64,000 nt of DNA from Mytilus edulis (taxonomy: Eukaryota; Mollusca; Bivalvia; Mytilida; Mytilidae). Position 1 is the first letter of the stretch, and each line of letters begins with the position of its first letter. Shown here in pieces: positions 13,000 to 27,145 of the stretch. The stretch covers positions 100,904,749 through 100,968,748 of the forward strand of contig NC_092344.1 of assembly GCF_963676685.1 (NCBI RefSeq). Reading direction: 5' to 3'. A program made the translations under genes and the position numbers. A model generated the notes under the pieces. The model searched no databases, was not told the DNA's origin, and was given only the letters and a program-made list of their open reading frames with translations.

Positions 13000-15085
13000 T
13001 AAATGGCATTATGTTTATGGTGACATTAAATGATTGCAATTCATCTTTAATGTAGACAATAAGATTAATGAAAAAGTGTCAGTTCTTGAAGTTTGATTTC
13101 TTATTTTAACCTGTCCATGTACAGGTTGGAGGCAATGATTATCTTAACTTTTATAACCTTTGATGTTAATCAAAAAGATTATTGTGATTTGCTAATGACA
13201 ATCAGACATATTTCCTCATGTCTTTCAAAGTTATATATACTCCTGTCTATAAACAGAAAGTAGTAGTAGAGAAAGTAGGGATTGTAAGACATTTTGTATT
13301 GTGGTTATATTGATGTTGTAGTCATTGAGTTTTTCAAAACTCCTATCTTTGTAAAAAATTAACCTCATTGGGAAAAAAAGGCATTTGCTTAATTTGAAAA
13401 ATTTAAATCTCCTGTTGAATATATATTTAGTGATCAGTTGGTGCCTTTTTACATCCGTCCTTTGTTTCATAATTTTATACATGAAAAATTGTGCATGGTG
13501 TAAATGGAATACAAATCACAATTACGCACTATAATGTTTAATTCCTGAAACAAACATGTAGTGTTATTATTTCCAGTTACATTATTTAAAAAATATGAAG
13601 ATTGTGTGTTGAAAGTATTGTCAGACATATTGTAGAAGCATTTAATTTTACATTGGTAATGTTTTCATGTTTTTGCTTTAAAAAAAGATAAATGTAAGTT
13701 GGTCCTTGTTATAATAGGCCTTAAAATGTTGGTTTATATGGCCAAATTGAACTGTGTTTTTTTTTTTATTTATCAGGTACTTTCCTCAAAATAAATTAAA
13801 AAAAATGGATTTAACAGTAAACATGAATTTCAAATTTCTGTTAGCCCAATCTAATACCACATGAATTTGTCTAATTTCATTGGATGTTCAAATCCAATTT
13901 AAAGTAAAACTAAATCTCATTGGTCGTATTCTTCCTGAATATTCAAAGTTCAAGTTTTCCTTAAACATATGTTATCCAATCTATTTACCACATTTATGTT
14001 TTACTTTAAAATATATTGTTTGTTTTAATCTATTTGCTGAAATCAACATACAAGACTTTGAAGGTGGTTAAAGTGTTCTTTTAAAAGGGATTCACTGCAT
14101 TTCAGTATCCAAGAGGAAGCAAATAACTGTAGCATATATCTTTGTGTATTTGTTAACCAGCAGTGTCATACAGCAGTCACCATGTTGGATATTAGATAAA
14201 ATAAATTTCCTAGTTGAGCGTCTTATTACAGGTTCAAAATAAATTACTCTATTTGTAGAAGAGTTTGTTTGCGATGCTTTAATGATATTTTACAGACTTT
14301 TTATAACACACAAGTTATCCCATTTAATCTAGAAAAAAAGAACCTTTTTAACCAAGAAAAAAAAACCCACCTGGGACAGATTTATTCGTTATGCTTATTT
14401 AATTGCCAGAAATATGTATGCAGAAGTGGATAAAACTATTTTAGATCTGAATCAAAGATAGAAGCAAAGAAAAAAATATATGCAATATTATCTAGGAGTG
14501 TTGTATCTACATAGTTCCTTGTCCTAGAATGTTTTACGTATAGAAAGCTATATTTAACAATATTTACAAGTAATACTGTCAACCTGTATTAAACATGATA
14601 TCAGTTGGTACCAAGTTTTTATTCAGTTTTGAAAAATATATGTGATGTTTTTTATCACAAGCATTGTAGTAAATGTAATTGTTAATTGTATTTATACATG
14701 TACAGTAATTTATTGTGTAATTATTTGTTAAAAACTTTTATGTTGTATATGTGTATAATGTATATTTTAAATGAATCAAAGAATAAAATGTAGTAAAACA
14801 GAATGGGTGCTATATGTAAATGATGTTATGTATTTTATACACTCATATGATCTATCTGAAATTTTTATACTTTTTATCTAATTATTAAAATCTTAAAATA
14901 TCAGTTGTAATTTTTCCATTTATGTATTAGGTTATGAAATCCCAAATTCTTTCCAGTCATGATTGAAATAGCATTAGTGTTTTACTCACTTGTTCTTCCA
15001 TACGTTTTAAATTTTTACTTTGCATGCTTGGCTTGACTACTGCTAGATAAAGGCAACAGTAGTATACCCCTGTTCAAAATTCATA
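13000..15085. other. Probable laminin 3' UTR or intergenic, no gene seen
   Basis: AT-rich sequence without a supported ORF. The laminin 3' UTR may extend into it, given the later polyadenylation-type hexamers near 13790 and 14780. Confidence 0.4.
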
Positions 15086-15089
15086 AATC

Positions 15090-15600
15090 GATTGAGAAAA
15101 AAACAAATCTGGGTAACAAACAACAAACTAAAACTGAGGGAAACACATCAAATATAAGAGGAGAACAACAAAACAACAGAAACATTTAAGGTGCAACAAA
15201 AAACAAACTACAATACAACACACACAGAAACGAACTATAAGATAATAATAGCCATTTTCCTGAGTTGGTACAGGACATTTTAAGAAAAAAAATGGTGGGT
15301 TGAACCCGGTTTTGTGGCTACCCAAACCTCCCTTTTTTATGGCAATATTGAATATAAAACTAAAATGACAACATAACATGATCCTGTCTACAATACAAAT
15401 AAATGCAAGATCGTACAGGACAGAGAAACACACAAATAAACAATACAACAGAACATTACAACATGCTAATAGTTATTAAAGGTACCAGGTTTATAATTTA
15501 ACACACCAGATGTCAACATAGGAGTAAAGAAAGCCAAACAAAGATGAAGAGCATTGATGACCATAAATTCCAAAAAGACAAGCCTAGAAAGACGTGATCT
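15090..15600. repeat. Dispersed retroelement fragment
   Basis: The block runs from 'gggtaacaaacaacaaacta' through 'aggtaccaggtttataattt' and 'aagatgaagagcattgatga'. The last part matches, with changes, 48290-48470 in an HDAC1 intron, so both derive from one repeat family. The 106-residue minus-strand ORF in it has no recognisable domain. Confidence 0.55.
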
Positions 15601-17640
15601 TGTCTTTGTATACCCTGCCTTTGGAAATCTACAATAGAAAGGGGCATTATGTTTTTCCTGGTCAATGCATCCTGGAAACGGATTAATATAAGTTAACAGC
15701 TTGTTTCTGGATCCTATTTATTATTTCACTTGTATTATTATGTAATGCTTATTTGTGTACATTACTTTACCTGAATTTAATTAATAAAATATGTTTATAC
15801 TAATGCATCCTGCATTAATCTGTCTTGAATCAGGTTAAAATTTGGCTTAATGGAAGATTACCTTGAAGTTGTTGTCACAATAACTAGGAACTAGGAATAC
15901 ATGTTCATTTTGATGTGAAAAAAAAACTAAAATAAGAATTTTGACTCTGATTTTGCAATTCACTGGTCAGGTTAAAGTTTTGGTTTAAAGTATTTCACAA
16001 CGAAGTTCTGTCTAATAAACTTGAAATTTAGTCAATATGTTCACTATTATGCAAACATCTTTAAATATATCAAATTAGAGTTTTCTACTGAATTCCATGG
16101 TTAACTGAACATTGAAATGTTACAATGCCAGTGGGGCATGGTGTCCTACTTGATATATTTTCTTTTCATAAATATTCTGTCCCAAAATATCTCAGCTGAA
16201 AGGATCTTTAGAGAAATATTTAACAAAATAGGACATCTTTGTGTATGAATTGTTTGCTTATTTTCCCAGTATTTAAAACAAAGATTTAGGATTACCAGCT
16301 CTGTTTGAATAGTCTGCTTTTTCATTTCTCCAATTCGGTTCAAATTTGATTTGATAACTGACCATGATTAATGCATAGCAAAACTCACGAATCTGTTAAT
16401 ATGACCTTGAATTAAGCTCAATTTGAACCTATAATGTATAGTCTGACGAGATTCCAGAATATAAACATACATGTATAGGTGTACATGCCATGTCTTTCTA
16501 ACATACTCTTCATTAGGTATACTTGGGATAAAGCGTTTGCAGCCAGTAGTTTTCACTTGCAGTTCATCTCGTAAGTTTATTTCATTTTAAGAAACTTGGT
16601 ACATCGTTGACCTCAAAGTGCTCCATTCAATATATCCAGTTATGCCCTTTATAATTGGAAATTTTACCCAGTCTATTAAGTACCAAATTGTCAATGTAAG
16701 TCCTTGAGCATGCTCTACAATGTCGATATGAAACGTGTTATTTTAATGAATCTATATTTATGGCAAGTGGATAGAGTGTTGGTAAGTATGCCTGGGAATC
16801 ATAACCATATGAATTGTTTGCACTCACCGGCGTTCTGCACAAGCTAGTGTTTGAATTTATTTCTTGTCCTGGTAACGGATAAGTATCTTTCTATTGATAT
16901 TGTTCAAGCTTCAATGATCCACTCAAAGGCTTAACAAATCACAAAGTATGTTTTTGTTGTTCTAATTTATCCAGCGCACCACATTTTCTTATATGCAAAT
17001 TAAAACTGATAAAAAATAAGAGCAACACGAGTTTACCGAACTTCAAGACTAGTAAAGGAAACAATATCTGATGGAATCGCATAAACTCTGGGTGTGTCTA
17101 CAGGGTAAACGTCTCTTGTCATATCTGCGTTATTTTGTTTTTTTAAACATATCTAAAAATATAAGACCGAGAAAACATGCTCTTAGTGATTTAAGACATC
17201 GTATTGGTCGATATTTAAAACTTGTGTTGACTTCGGTTGTTTTTCCTATTAACACTGTCAGAGATTGTAGTATTATATTAAATGAGATGTAAACGCCAAA
17301 CGATGGGCAGGGGGTATGTTACTGCAAAGAAAACGGAAAGTAAACAATTGGAATGATGAGATCTTAACGTTTATGGTATATTCTGATCGAATCTGTGTCA
17401 ATATCGAGTAAGATCAAGATATGAAGCAGACCCTAAAGTTTCAGTAGAATCCCTTATCTGAATTTCACTAAGATTACATATGTGAGATGTGTTATTATAT
17501 ATATATCTGTATGTTGAATCCGTATTTTCCGGAACTGTTTTGTCTCAACCATGATTGTTGTGATTATTACATGTATCAGGTTTGTTTGGCGTTTGAATCC
17601 AAAGTGAAAATCGTTACTAATTTTAAAGCTGCATGTCTTC
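15601..17640. other. Gene-poor stretch, nothing recognised
   Basis: Only short ORFs without domains are present, with AT-rich composition and no clear repeat beyond simple runs. Confidence 0.4.
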
Positions 17641-17648
17641 GTTTTATT

Positions 17649-18727
17649 GTCGAGCCTGCAACTTTTGTTGCAGAAAGCTCGACATAGGGATAGTGATCCG
17701 GCGGCGGCGGCGGCGTTAGCTAACTTCTTAAAAGGTTTATATTTTAGAAGGTGAAAGACTTGGATGCTTCATACTTTGTATATAGATGCCTCATGTTACG
17801 AAGTTTCCGTCAGTCACATGTCCAATGTCCTTAACCTCATTTTCATGGTTCAGTGACCACTTGAAAAAAAAGTTCAGAATTTTTGTAATGTTGAATTCTC
17901 TCTTATTATAAGTAATAGGATAACTATATTTGGTATGTGCGTACCTTGCAAGGTCCTCATGCCTGTCAGACAGTATTCACTTGACCTCGACCTCATTTCA
18001 TGGAGCAGTGAACAAGGTTAAGTTTTGGTGGTCGAGTCCATATATCAGATACTATAAGCAATAGGGCTAGTATATTTGGTGTATGGAAGGACTGGAAGGT
18101 GTACATGTCCAACTGGCAGGTGTCAACTGACCTTGACCTCATTTTCATGGTTCAGTGGTTATAGTTAAGTTTTTGTGTTTTGGTCTGTTTTTCTCATACT
18201 TTATGCAATAGGTCTACTATATTTGTTGTATGGAATGATTGTAAGATGTACATGTCTAGCAAGCAGATGTCATCTGACCTTGACCTCATTTTCATGGTTC
18301 AGTGGTCAAAGTTAAGTTTTTAAGTTTTGGTCTTTTTATCTAATATTATATGCCAAAGGTCAACTATATTTGGTGTATGGAAATATATTATGATCTATAT
18401 GTCAGTCCCGCAGGTTTTATTTGACCATGACCTCAATTGCACGGTTCATTGCACAGTGTTAAGTTTTTGTGTTTTGGTCTATTTTTCTTAAACTATAAGT
18501 AGTAGGTCAACTATATTTGTTGTATGGAAGCTTTGTTAGCTGTACATGTCTGCCTGGCATGGTTCATCTGCCCTTGACCTCATTTTCATGGTTCGTTGTT
18601 CTTTGTTTAGCTATCTTGGTTAATGTAAAGTTTATGTGACAGTTGCAGTAAAGCTTTATATTTAGGACTATCAACATAATATCAATGATTAGTAAAGAAG
18701 GCGAGACATTTCAGTGTGTGCACTCTT
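17649..18727. mobile_element. Hairpin-ended element with internal ~170-bp tandem repeats (copy 1)
   Basis: It starts with a hairpin-forming end (gtcgagcctgcaacttttg, then ttgcagaaagctcgac) followed by a GCG-rich stretch. It then carries about five diverged tandem units containing 'ccttgacctcattttcatgg' and ends near 'gcgagacatttcagtgtgtg'. A second copy is at 54766-55792, and partial inverted units at 54165-54700. There is no coding; I infer a non-autonomous transposable element. Confidence 0.7.
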
Positions 18728-19729
18728 GTTTACATTATACTTGTCTTTAGTCCCCCAAACCGAAGTCAGGTATATTACAGATGCATGCAATCACTGAAAT
18801 GCGGGTTATTGAGTAGCTGGACATCATCAATATACAATTTATCGGAAAGTAAATTTCAAGATCTTTACAAATGCATATTTGATTTTCTTTGAATGTGGTT
18901 GTGTAATAAAGAAGATTGATGGGGACAGCAGAATTCAAGTGCATGTATAATTAATGAATTGGTTGAATATTTTTTTTAATTTCCTTTAATAGTAATAATA
19001 AAAATAAGAAGAAAATTATAAACAATGAAGCATATCTTTGAATCCCATGAATAAAATTTTGTAAAACAAAACGAGCTTTTGTGTATAACATCATATAATT
19101 CTATTATTTTCTCTTTGTGAGTTATACAACTTAAATGTATAATTATCTTAGTCCATTCATTCGTTTTCGAATCAATGTTAGTATTTATGGGTAAAGTTTT
19201 TACACAATACATGGCTATTGTTTAGTCAAATTACTAAAATTCATGGATTTTTAGCTATTGACGTATTAACAGTGAGTTAAACTTATTCATTATTATTATA
19301 ACAGCTCTGAGACAGGTAAGTTATATATGAAACATTAAGCAGACAATTAATGAATAAGGAAACGAAAAGTGCATGATTTATCTGTGTGACAGTGGAATGT
19401 TTTGCAGAACAAAAATTGCCGCTCCAAGTCTGGAAATGTTTATGTTTCCTATAATAATCTTAAGGTTGTTGTTTACTTAACGTCCATTAGCATATTCGGG
19501 CAGAGAACACATTAACGATTAATGCAAAAGGTAGGTTCTGCGAAGTGGAACAATAGGAATGACGGACATAAAATTGCACAGGCCAACTATCATGGACCAA
19601 TCAAAAATCAAACAGTTTTTGTGAAGAAAAGATTCCTTTTAGGCTTACGTACAGAAAGTGAGACGAGTTATCGGAATTAAGATGATCCACTGTCAAATGG
19701 AGATCAAATTGAAATACTGACAATGTATG

Positions 19730-19735
19730 TTTATT
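19730..19735 (-). terminator. Candidate polyadenylation signal for the ACOT13 gene
   Basis: Read on the minus strand, AATAAA lies about 63 bases after the stop codon of the thioesterase gene. Confidence 0.5.
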
Positions 19736-19797
19736 TCTGATGATCTATTCATATATATATTAAAAAAGGACATTTAGATTTACGCAGTCAGTATAGG

Positions 19798-22700
19798 TCA
19801 TGATCCTATAAACTTTGTATGTTTTCCCTGTGCTAGTAATGTTCCGTCAGACTTTCTAGTTATATCAACGGTCAAAAATGCTAATCTGTTGCCTACTCTT
19901 AACGTTTTGGCATCAATCAGTATCTCCTCTCCAACTTTAGCAGCTTTCATATATCTGAAAAAGTAAACAGTCTGCATCAGTTACATTGTGAAGTTTGAAC
20001 TTGAAGTTTCTGAACACTTTATCCTTTGATTTCATAACGGGGGACAATAACACTTTACGCTGAAAGTTGAAGTAGAGGCCGACATGTTTAAGAAACTGAT
20101 AATGTATAATTCGTTAAAATAATCAAGAAATCTTCAGTCGAAAACAAATTGACAAGTCAATGGAATAAAACGTAAAAAGACAGTATACAATACACAACAG
20201 AGAGAACTACATACTGAACAACATGAACCACATAAAAAAACCGGAGGTGATCTCATGTGATCGGGAAGGGTAAGCAGATCGCTCCTGTCGTGTTGCTAAT
20301 TTCAGTACAAATCCTTAGATAAGTCTAATTCGGTAGGTAAACATCGAGGAAAAGAAGGACAGGAGTGTGGATACAACAATTAAAAGATATCCGTCGTCAT
20401 CCATAAAACAGATATTCCATAACTGTAAACCAACTCGTGATGGTCGAAGAGATGATTTCGACTTCCCCACTTGGAACTCAGGTCTGATCAATAGCTTCCT
20501 TGTTAGCAGCAACTCTCTAATCAAGTAAATCATGATAGGAAATGCTACTCTGGAATATCGTATCCATTTGGAGAGATATATATATATATATAGTTGCTGC
20601 TGGAAAGTTGCTTCATAGAAATAGAAAGTTCATAATTTGGAAGCTAAAATCATCTCTTGTCTCGTCAAGTTTTATTCTCAACCGACCCTTATTGTCAATT
20701 TTTAAATGTCAGTCAAGAAGTTGAAGATACGAGGCAGACTTGACTGTATCTGGGGTATCCTATATTTCAACATAGTCACAAAACTTGGAATTATTTAGTG
20801 AAATGACATCAACTGCATAACGGAACTTTATGTTAAAGGATAATGCTAGCCTTTTTTCGTTATACTTAAGGAGTCTCGTGTAAATGAGGGAACACTTCGG
20901 GAACAAGTCGGCAACAAGAGGAGCATATATGGTTCCCATTGGAGAGTCGATTGCTTGTTGAATAAACAATAGAAAATAGCATTGGGAATCGAGTGATTTA
21001 AAGTTTAGAAGTCTCAAGTATATAAAACACCAAAGAGACCACTATATCATATTTGGCCATCGGAATAACTGATATATACCTATGTATTGCATGCATATTC
21101 AGAACGAAAACAACTTAACAATTGATACAATATAGATTATGCAAGGTTTATAGACCGAAATGAAAATCGAGAAATTAGGACTGCCCCTGAAAAACGAGGG
21201 CGTGTTGGATATGGGTTGAGTTTAGACAAGGGTACTTAAATATGTAGACATTTTTTCACTCAATATAAATGAGTCCTCTGACTTCAATTTTCCCATTACG
21301 ATCGTAAACATTACACATTCCACACAGTCATACAACCATCCAAATTTAGAAATGTTTTATTGCCGATCGAGAATCCATGTTTTTATGCGCCTATTGACAT
21401 TCGGGTTTCATAAGAATTGACAAGACCTATCATGAAGATCTGTATTCAGAGATAGTTTCCGAAAAGCAAAACTGAATTAAATTTTCATATGGCATATACT
21501 GAGGGCATATACTTACGAGATTCCCATATCAACGCTCACTCCAGCTACTTGTTTGTCTGATGTAAGAAGTGCCCAGGTAGACACAGCATCCACTAATGTT
21601 GCAGTCATACCTCCATGCAATGTACCACCACGATTCTGATCATCTTCAGTGACGATCATTTCACATACGCATTGTCCATTTCCACCAGTTATAACGTTAA
21701 CCTGATAACACAATACCGAGAAACTGGAAATTAAATGGCGTAAATACCTCCAGATGAAATTTTACACAATAGATAAAAGTAGTGGTCACCATAATTCATC
21801 TGACAAATACATGGTTTCGTGTCCTCACCCGGATTATGCTTTAAAAAATAATTAATCTATAACTCATGTAAAGTATTTAAGTGCAAACCCGTAAACTGGA
21901 CCCCTGCTGTTGTTTCAATCTTTTCTACACAAACTTTGTGTCGAAGTATCAATCAGCGGGTGGCCAGTTAAGCAAATCCGCTGCATTTGTTTTCAACTGT
22001 CCTAAGTCAGAAACCTGTTGTTCAGAGGTTGTCGTTTGTTAATGTGGTTCTTCGTTTTGTTTGGTTAATTAATCCCCGTATACATGATATATCGATTTGT
22101 TTTTGTTTTTGATTATTGTTTTGCACATAAATCAGGTCCCAGGGATTTTTCTCGTTTGAGTTTTTTTTAACATTTTTCTTTTCTTTTCGATGCATTGTAT
22201 TGCTTATTATGCGGTATATGTTTTGCTCATTATTGAAGGCTGCATGGTGACCTGTAATTATAAACTTCTGTGTCATTTGGCCTCTGATGGAGAATTGTCT
22301 CATTGGCAATCAAACGACATCTTCTTATTTATACATAAGAGAGAAAGATCATAGTATTTGTCGTGTATCAACGTCCACAAAATTGTACCGTCCGTGGAGG
22401 GAACTTTTTTAATTAGCAAACCATATAATCAAGTTAGTAACCTAAGGGGGATACTTACTAAGATTTAAATGGGTGGTCATCTAGTCAACAGGTTCTAGGG
22501 TTTCTCAATCATGCATACATATTGTAAACAGGTTTTTATGAGAAATAAATAACGGTAAATTAATGATAATGGTTTTTGAAGAATAATTTATTTATCAATG
22601 TCGCATATTACTCCGGTAATCTTTCAAGTCAAGTTAATGATTTACCATGTTTTTTTTTTTAGAGTTCAAATTGAATTCCTGTTCATTTGTACATGAAAGT

Positions 22701-23132
22701 CTAATAGTCCCAGCTTAAAATAACTTCAACTGTTAGAAACACTTTTAAATCATTTTCATAGACAATGATAGAGTTTAGTTTCATAGAACATTTTAAAGAG
22801 TATGCAATTGGAAGGTAATATAATCGACTGAATATAGACTTTATATATAACAATATTTTGCTAACCAAAAAAAAAACACACATTTTTTTTTTATCAATTT
22901 ATCAAAACAATATCCATAGAAACGTCGGAGTTATCTCCCATGGACATGTTAGTATAATGAGTGTGGCTTTCAAGATCTTTCAAAGATCGCGTTCTCATTA
23001 CAGCATGATGCCATCGATCCTTAGCTTACAACTGCGACTTACCTTGTTTAACACACTTTCAAAGCATCTTGTTTTTACGCTTGCTTCTACTACTTGTTTT
23101 ATAAACTGCAATCCTTTTTGTGTTCCGCTCAT
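19798..23132 (-). CDS. ACOT13: Acyl-CoA thioesterase 13 (THEM2-like hotdog thioesterase)
   Basis: Three exons on the minus strand are 23132-23043, 21701-21517 and 19954-19798 (TGA), with GT/AG borders and a continuous frame. They give 143 residues, close to the roughly 140 usual for the family. The start MSGTQKGLQFIKQVVEASVK matches the family's N-terminal helix. The middle exon holds the hotdog core: EDDQNRGGTLHGGMTATLVD. Asn53 and Asp68 in this stretch have the spacing of the known catalytic Asn and Asp of human THEM2. The last exon gives RVGNRLAFLTVDI and ends GKHTKFIGS. The enzyme hydrolyses long-chain acyl-CoA and acts as a homotetramer in mitochondria or cytosol. No other gene is close by. 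The introns carry a dispersed repeat (21990-22338) and an RT relic (20130-21040). Confidence 0.92.
20130..21040 (-). pseudogene. Reverse-transcriptase retroelement relic
   Basis: On the minus strand from about 20980 the frame reads AIDSPMGTIYAPLVADLFPK, then LALSFNIKFRYAVDVISLNN. These match the RT motifs around the template grip and the catalytic YxDD box, but the acidic pair is altered to AVDV, so it is inactive. Downstream, broken frames give an RDDFSFQIMNF segment and later parts related to the RT fragments at 36986 and 56143. The 3' end (20220-20335, minus) is shared with 34890-35200. It lies in the second intron of ACOT13 in the same orientation. Class is uncertain (LINE or Penelope-like). 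Confidence 0.65.
21990..22338 (-). repeat. Dispersed repeat tail in the first ACOT13 intron
   Basis: Read on the minus strand it contains 'tgattgccaatgagacaatt' and continues into text related to the window start and 23461-23860. The 95-residue minus-strand ORF here is part of the repeat. Confidence 0.6.
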
Positions 23133-23460
23133 GTTCAGTTATAAAAGAGCGACAACTCTTGCTTGCAAAAAAATATTCGAAAAGTTAATTCGGTTATGCG
23201 GTTAGGTACTTTTAAACCGTTTAGCCGGTCTCCCTTGAATTGGAAACAACATGGTTTAACGGTACAAAATGCGTGAAACTGTAAAATTTTGTCGACTTGT
23301 ATGTCTTTTATGGACTTGACTTGTTGGAATATTTATTTGTCTTTATATCGACACATGTATATCAGATGGAAAAGAAATAACGTGAGTCAAAAACCACGTG
23401 TGCGTACTTGCTGTAATAAGCTAATTATAGATTTATATTATAAAAGGCAATGTTAAAATA

Positions 23461-23870
23461 AAAAGATGTGGCTTGATTGCGAATGAGACAACTCTCAACA
23501 AGAGACAAAAAGACACATAACGTAAAAACTGTAGGTCACCGTAAGTCCTTTAACAGAGAGTAAACCCCGTGCAGCATAGTCAGCTGTAAAAGGCCCCGAA
23601 ATGACAAATGTAAAACAATTCAAACGAGAAAACTAACGGCCTGATTCATATACAACTGAAATAATCGAATAAAAAATATGATATACAACAACAAACCACT
23701 GATATATAGGCTCCCGACTTCGGACTAACACATCGTGACCGAATGTGGCGGGGTTAAACCAGTTTGAAGGCGGTATAACCCTCCCCTAACCTTGGACAGT
23801 GGCGTAACAGTACAACATAAAAACAAAATATAAAAATTCAGTTGAAAAGGCTTAACTCTTAACTCATAAG
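23461..23870 (+). repeat. Longer copy of the mussel-type retroelement tail
   Basis: It starts 'aaaagatgtggcttgattgc', passes 'agctgtaaaaggccccgaaa' and 'ggctcccgacttcggac', and ends near 'attcagttgaaaagg'. It is the longest copy in the window of the family also seen at 1-160. The 59-bp satellite at 53464 sits inside a relative of its middle part. Confidence 0.65.
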
Positions 23871-26340
23871 ATGAATACAAAGCAGAAAACATGTAACAAC
23901 AAAAAACGAAGCTTAGTAAATTTTCATCTTTCAGCTGAACGTGAATGTGTGTTCAGTAATCTGACAGCATTACTGTCATTACTCGTATAGAATTAAAAGA
24001 AACCTTGTAACACAATAATATCAATTAAATATTCTTAACCAAAACTCTAGGTACCTATTTTAACTGACTGACGTTGGTTGGTAGCTGCTCTTATTGAAAT
24101 TTTCCCTTTCCCAAATTTCCACTCTTTCCTCTAATCATCTATGATTTTTTTTAAATGAACAAAATCGGTGTTTTCTTTTATATGCATTTTATTGTGTCAT
24201 TCTCTGTATTTTACTTATCGACTAAATAAAATGAACAGAAACTGTAGTGAAATAGTGAAATAGAAATCAATTAAAAGTCTAACATCCTTTCAATAAATTC
24301 ATATATGCGGTATTGCTAATATTTTTCAATTATTTTATAATAATAACGGGTCATTCTTAATAATCCAATATGATGACAAATGATAAAAATTGATATTCAG
24401 TTGGGAGAACACACCTTCCCAGTTGAGATAAAATAATAGATTAGCAATAAAATTGAAATAATTCTTATTTATATAATTGTGTTATCATCGAGTATCGTGA
24501 CAAGACCTTATTGGCGTTCTGATTGTAATTTTGCGCATGATGTCGCGTCTCACTACGACGCTGATGTGAGACTAGATTTCCCATCGGGGTGTTTCCCTCA
24601 GACAACGTGTGACATGATTTATGAGACATGGACTTCCAGGCATGGACTATTTTATCAAATTATCACGTTTCCGGAGTGAACTGTATTGTTTTAGTATACT
24701 CTAAAGACCGGCTGTAAAATCTAAATGTTTGGGAAAAGTAGATGGGGATGTCAATGTGACAATGAGACTACCCAGTTACACAATACAACCCACACATTTG
24801 AATAAACAGTTTTTAAAATTATATTGAAAAAGTATAGATCTTCAAAAAAAAACCTTCCATTATTGCCATTTAAACTTTTTATAAAATACACTATGATGTT
24901 ATAAAGTTTTATTTATTTATCAAATATTTCACAAACATCACACTCATTGATTTTTCAAATGGTTTGAAAAGTAAATGATAAAATAATCCATAGACCTCGA
25001 AGATATAAAAGATACAAAGGATAATTATATGTAATCATTAATATCATGCATTCATTATATTTGTATAGTGTATAAGAATTGATTTTGGCAGGGTAACTTG
25101 GGAATAAACAGGACCAATCAAAATAAATTTTCATATTTGATATCTCTCTGGTATTGATTGGGTTATCCAGTAACTTTTATAATATGATTAGTGCTGCGAA
25201 CTGCATACATTATTTACAAGCTCAGCTTACTAACATGATGACGATTTACTTTTACCAACAATAACTTAATTATTCTTCTAATTTTCACTTTAACGTGTGC
25301 CAACAACTAAATATAATTCCAAAGAATGGCATTTTTAGTATTCTTAATCAACTCCACCGCATGAATATATAAATTTAACGAGAAAAAGCTATAGACAAAG
25401 TTTACTCTGAAAATATAGTGTTTTTGGATTATTAGGAGAATGATGTAGTGGAATTAACGCGTTTTTTATGTTTGAGGTAAGAACATGTATACACTACTTA
25501 ATATATAATGTATCTCGTTATTTTATCAAGTCACAAACCCTCATGTGTATGTTTCGTCTTTTTTTGGCAAAAATGGAATTATTCTTTTAACATAATTGAA
25601 ACTTAAAAAACAATGCAGCACCGATAGATCATATATTTTTGACTTCTTAAACTGATAGTAATTGTTTTTATAGGGAGTTCAACAATCGATTAGTACTACT
25701 TACTTTTATAGGCTTCGTTTGGTGTCATGCGGATACCTATTTATTTCAAGTACCATTCCGGGCTGTACTGCTGTCTTTTGAACAATTTGAGACCAAGGTA
25801 TGATATGTTACAACGGGACTAAAAGTATCTCACCACTACACCAGACTTCCAGCTGGAAAAATTGTCAGCAAAAATGATACTACTAGAGATCGGACATCAA
25901 CAAAGTAAATTTAAAAGGACAAAAACATAAAAACAAAACAAACACTGATTTTTGACATGTATATCGAAGCATACATTCAACTTTTTGAAGTCCGATGATA
26001 CAGTGTGTGTTTCAAAATAACCATCAGTAGCAGCAGTAATGTAAAGAACTGAAACGGCTGGCAATCATAAACTTAATTAGAAACTCACTTTAGGAATGTG
26101 TACTGACGTTAATTACAAACATGATCGAAAAAATAAACATTCAGTGTAAATAGAAACACCTACCGATAGGTAATACACGTGTTCTAAAACAGATAGTTGT
26201 GTTACATTTTTGATTTTCGTATCATATACATATTTAGTTGAATCTATAATAAATAATGGACCTATAAATTTACATCGATTACTTACTTGGGAACATTTCG
26301 TAAAAGTTTGAACCGAGCTTTCCCAATTGAATGTAAAATT
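23871..26340. other. Gene-free stretch, nothing firm recognised
   Basis: AT-rich sequence. At about 24740-24790 'gatgtcaatgtgacaatgag' resembles another short repeat head. The ORF at 24479-24679 has no recognisable domain and no splice context. Confidence 0.4.
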
Positions 26341-26344
26341 AATG

Positions 26345-27145
26345 TTGTAATTGAAATAAAATTGAGAATGGAAATGGGGAATGTGTCAAAGAGACAACAA
26401 CCCGACCAAATAAAAAACAACAGCAGAGGGTCACCAACAGGTCTTCAATGTAGCGAGAAATTCCCGCACCCGGAGGCGTCCTTCAGCTGGCCCCTAAACA
26501 AATATATACTAGTCCAGTGATAATGAACGCCATACTAATTTCCAAATTGTACACAAGAAACTAAAATTAAAATAATACAAGACTAACAAAGGCCAGAGGC
26601 TCCTGACTTGGGACAGGCGCAAAAATGCGGCTGGGTTAAACATGTTTGTGAGATCTCAACCCTCCCCTTATACCTCTAACCAATGTAGTAAAGTAAACGC
26701 ATAACAATATGCACATTAAAATTCAGTTCAAGAGAAATCCGAGTCTGATGTCAGAAGATGTAACCAAAGAAAATAAACAAAATGACAATAATACATAAAT
26801 AACAACAGACTACTAGCAGTTAACTGCCATGCCAGCTCCAGACTTCAATTAAACTGACTGAAAGATTATGATTTCATCATATGAACATCAGGCACAATCC
26901 TTCCCGTTAGGGGTTTAGTATCATACCATCATAACATATATGAGAAGAACATAACCCGTGTCATGCCAACAACTGTTTTTAGAATAAATGTGTTTAGTTC
27001 CGATGCAAAGACCTTATCAGTGACTCAATATTAACGCCAAAATATGCAATCTTTAATGACTTGACAACAGTATCGTAATTATATCCCTTCTTAATAAGTC
27101 TATTCAAAGGTTTTGTAAGTTTCTAATCTGTTTGAAAATAAGACA
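26345..27145 (-). pseudogene. RT-element 3' fragment (copy 3)
   Basis: It is the reverse complement of the 3' part of the elements at 36986-38135 and 56143-57215. It starts with the tail (aaaattgagaatggaaatgg) and ends in the C-terminal coding part (the region encoding NRLIKKGY and SLHRN in the other copies, here broken). It is 5' truncated, which is usual for retroelements copied by target-primed reverse transcription. Confidence 0.75.

Noticed and set aside
24479-24679. 66-residue ORF in the gene-free stretch
   Set aside because: No domain, no splice signals, no ATG in a good context and no related copy in the window.
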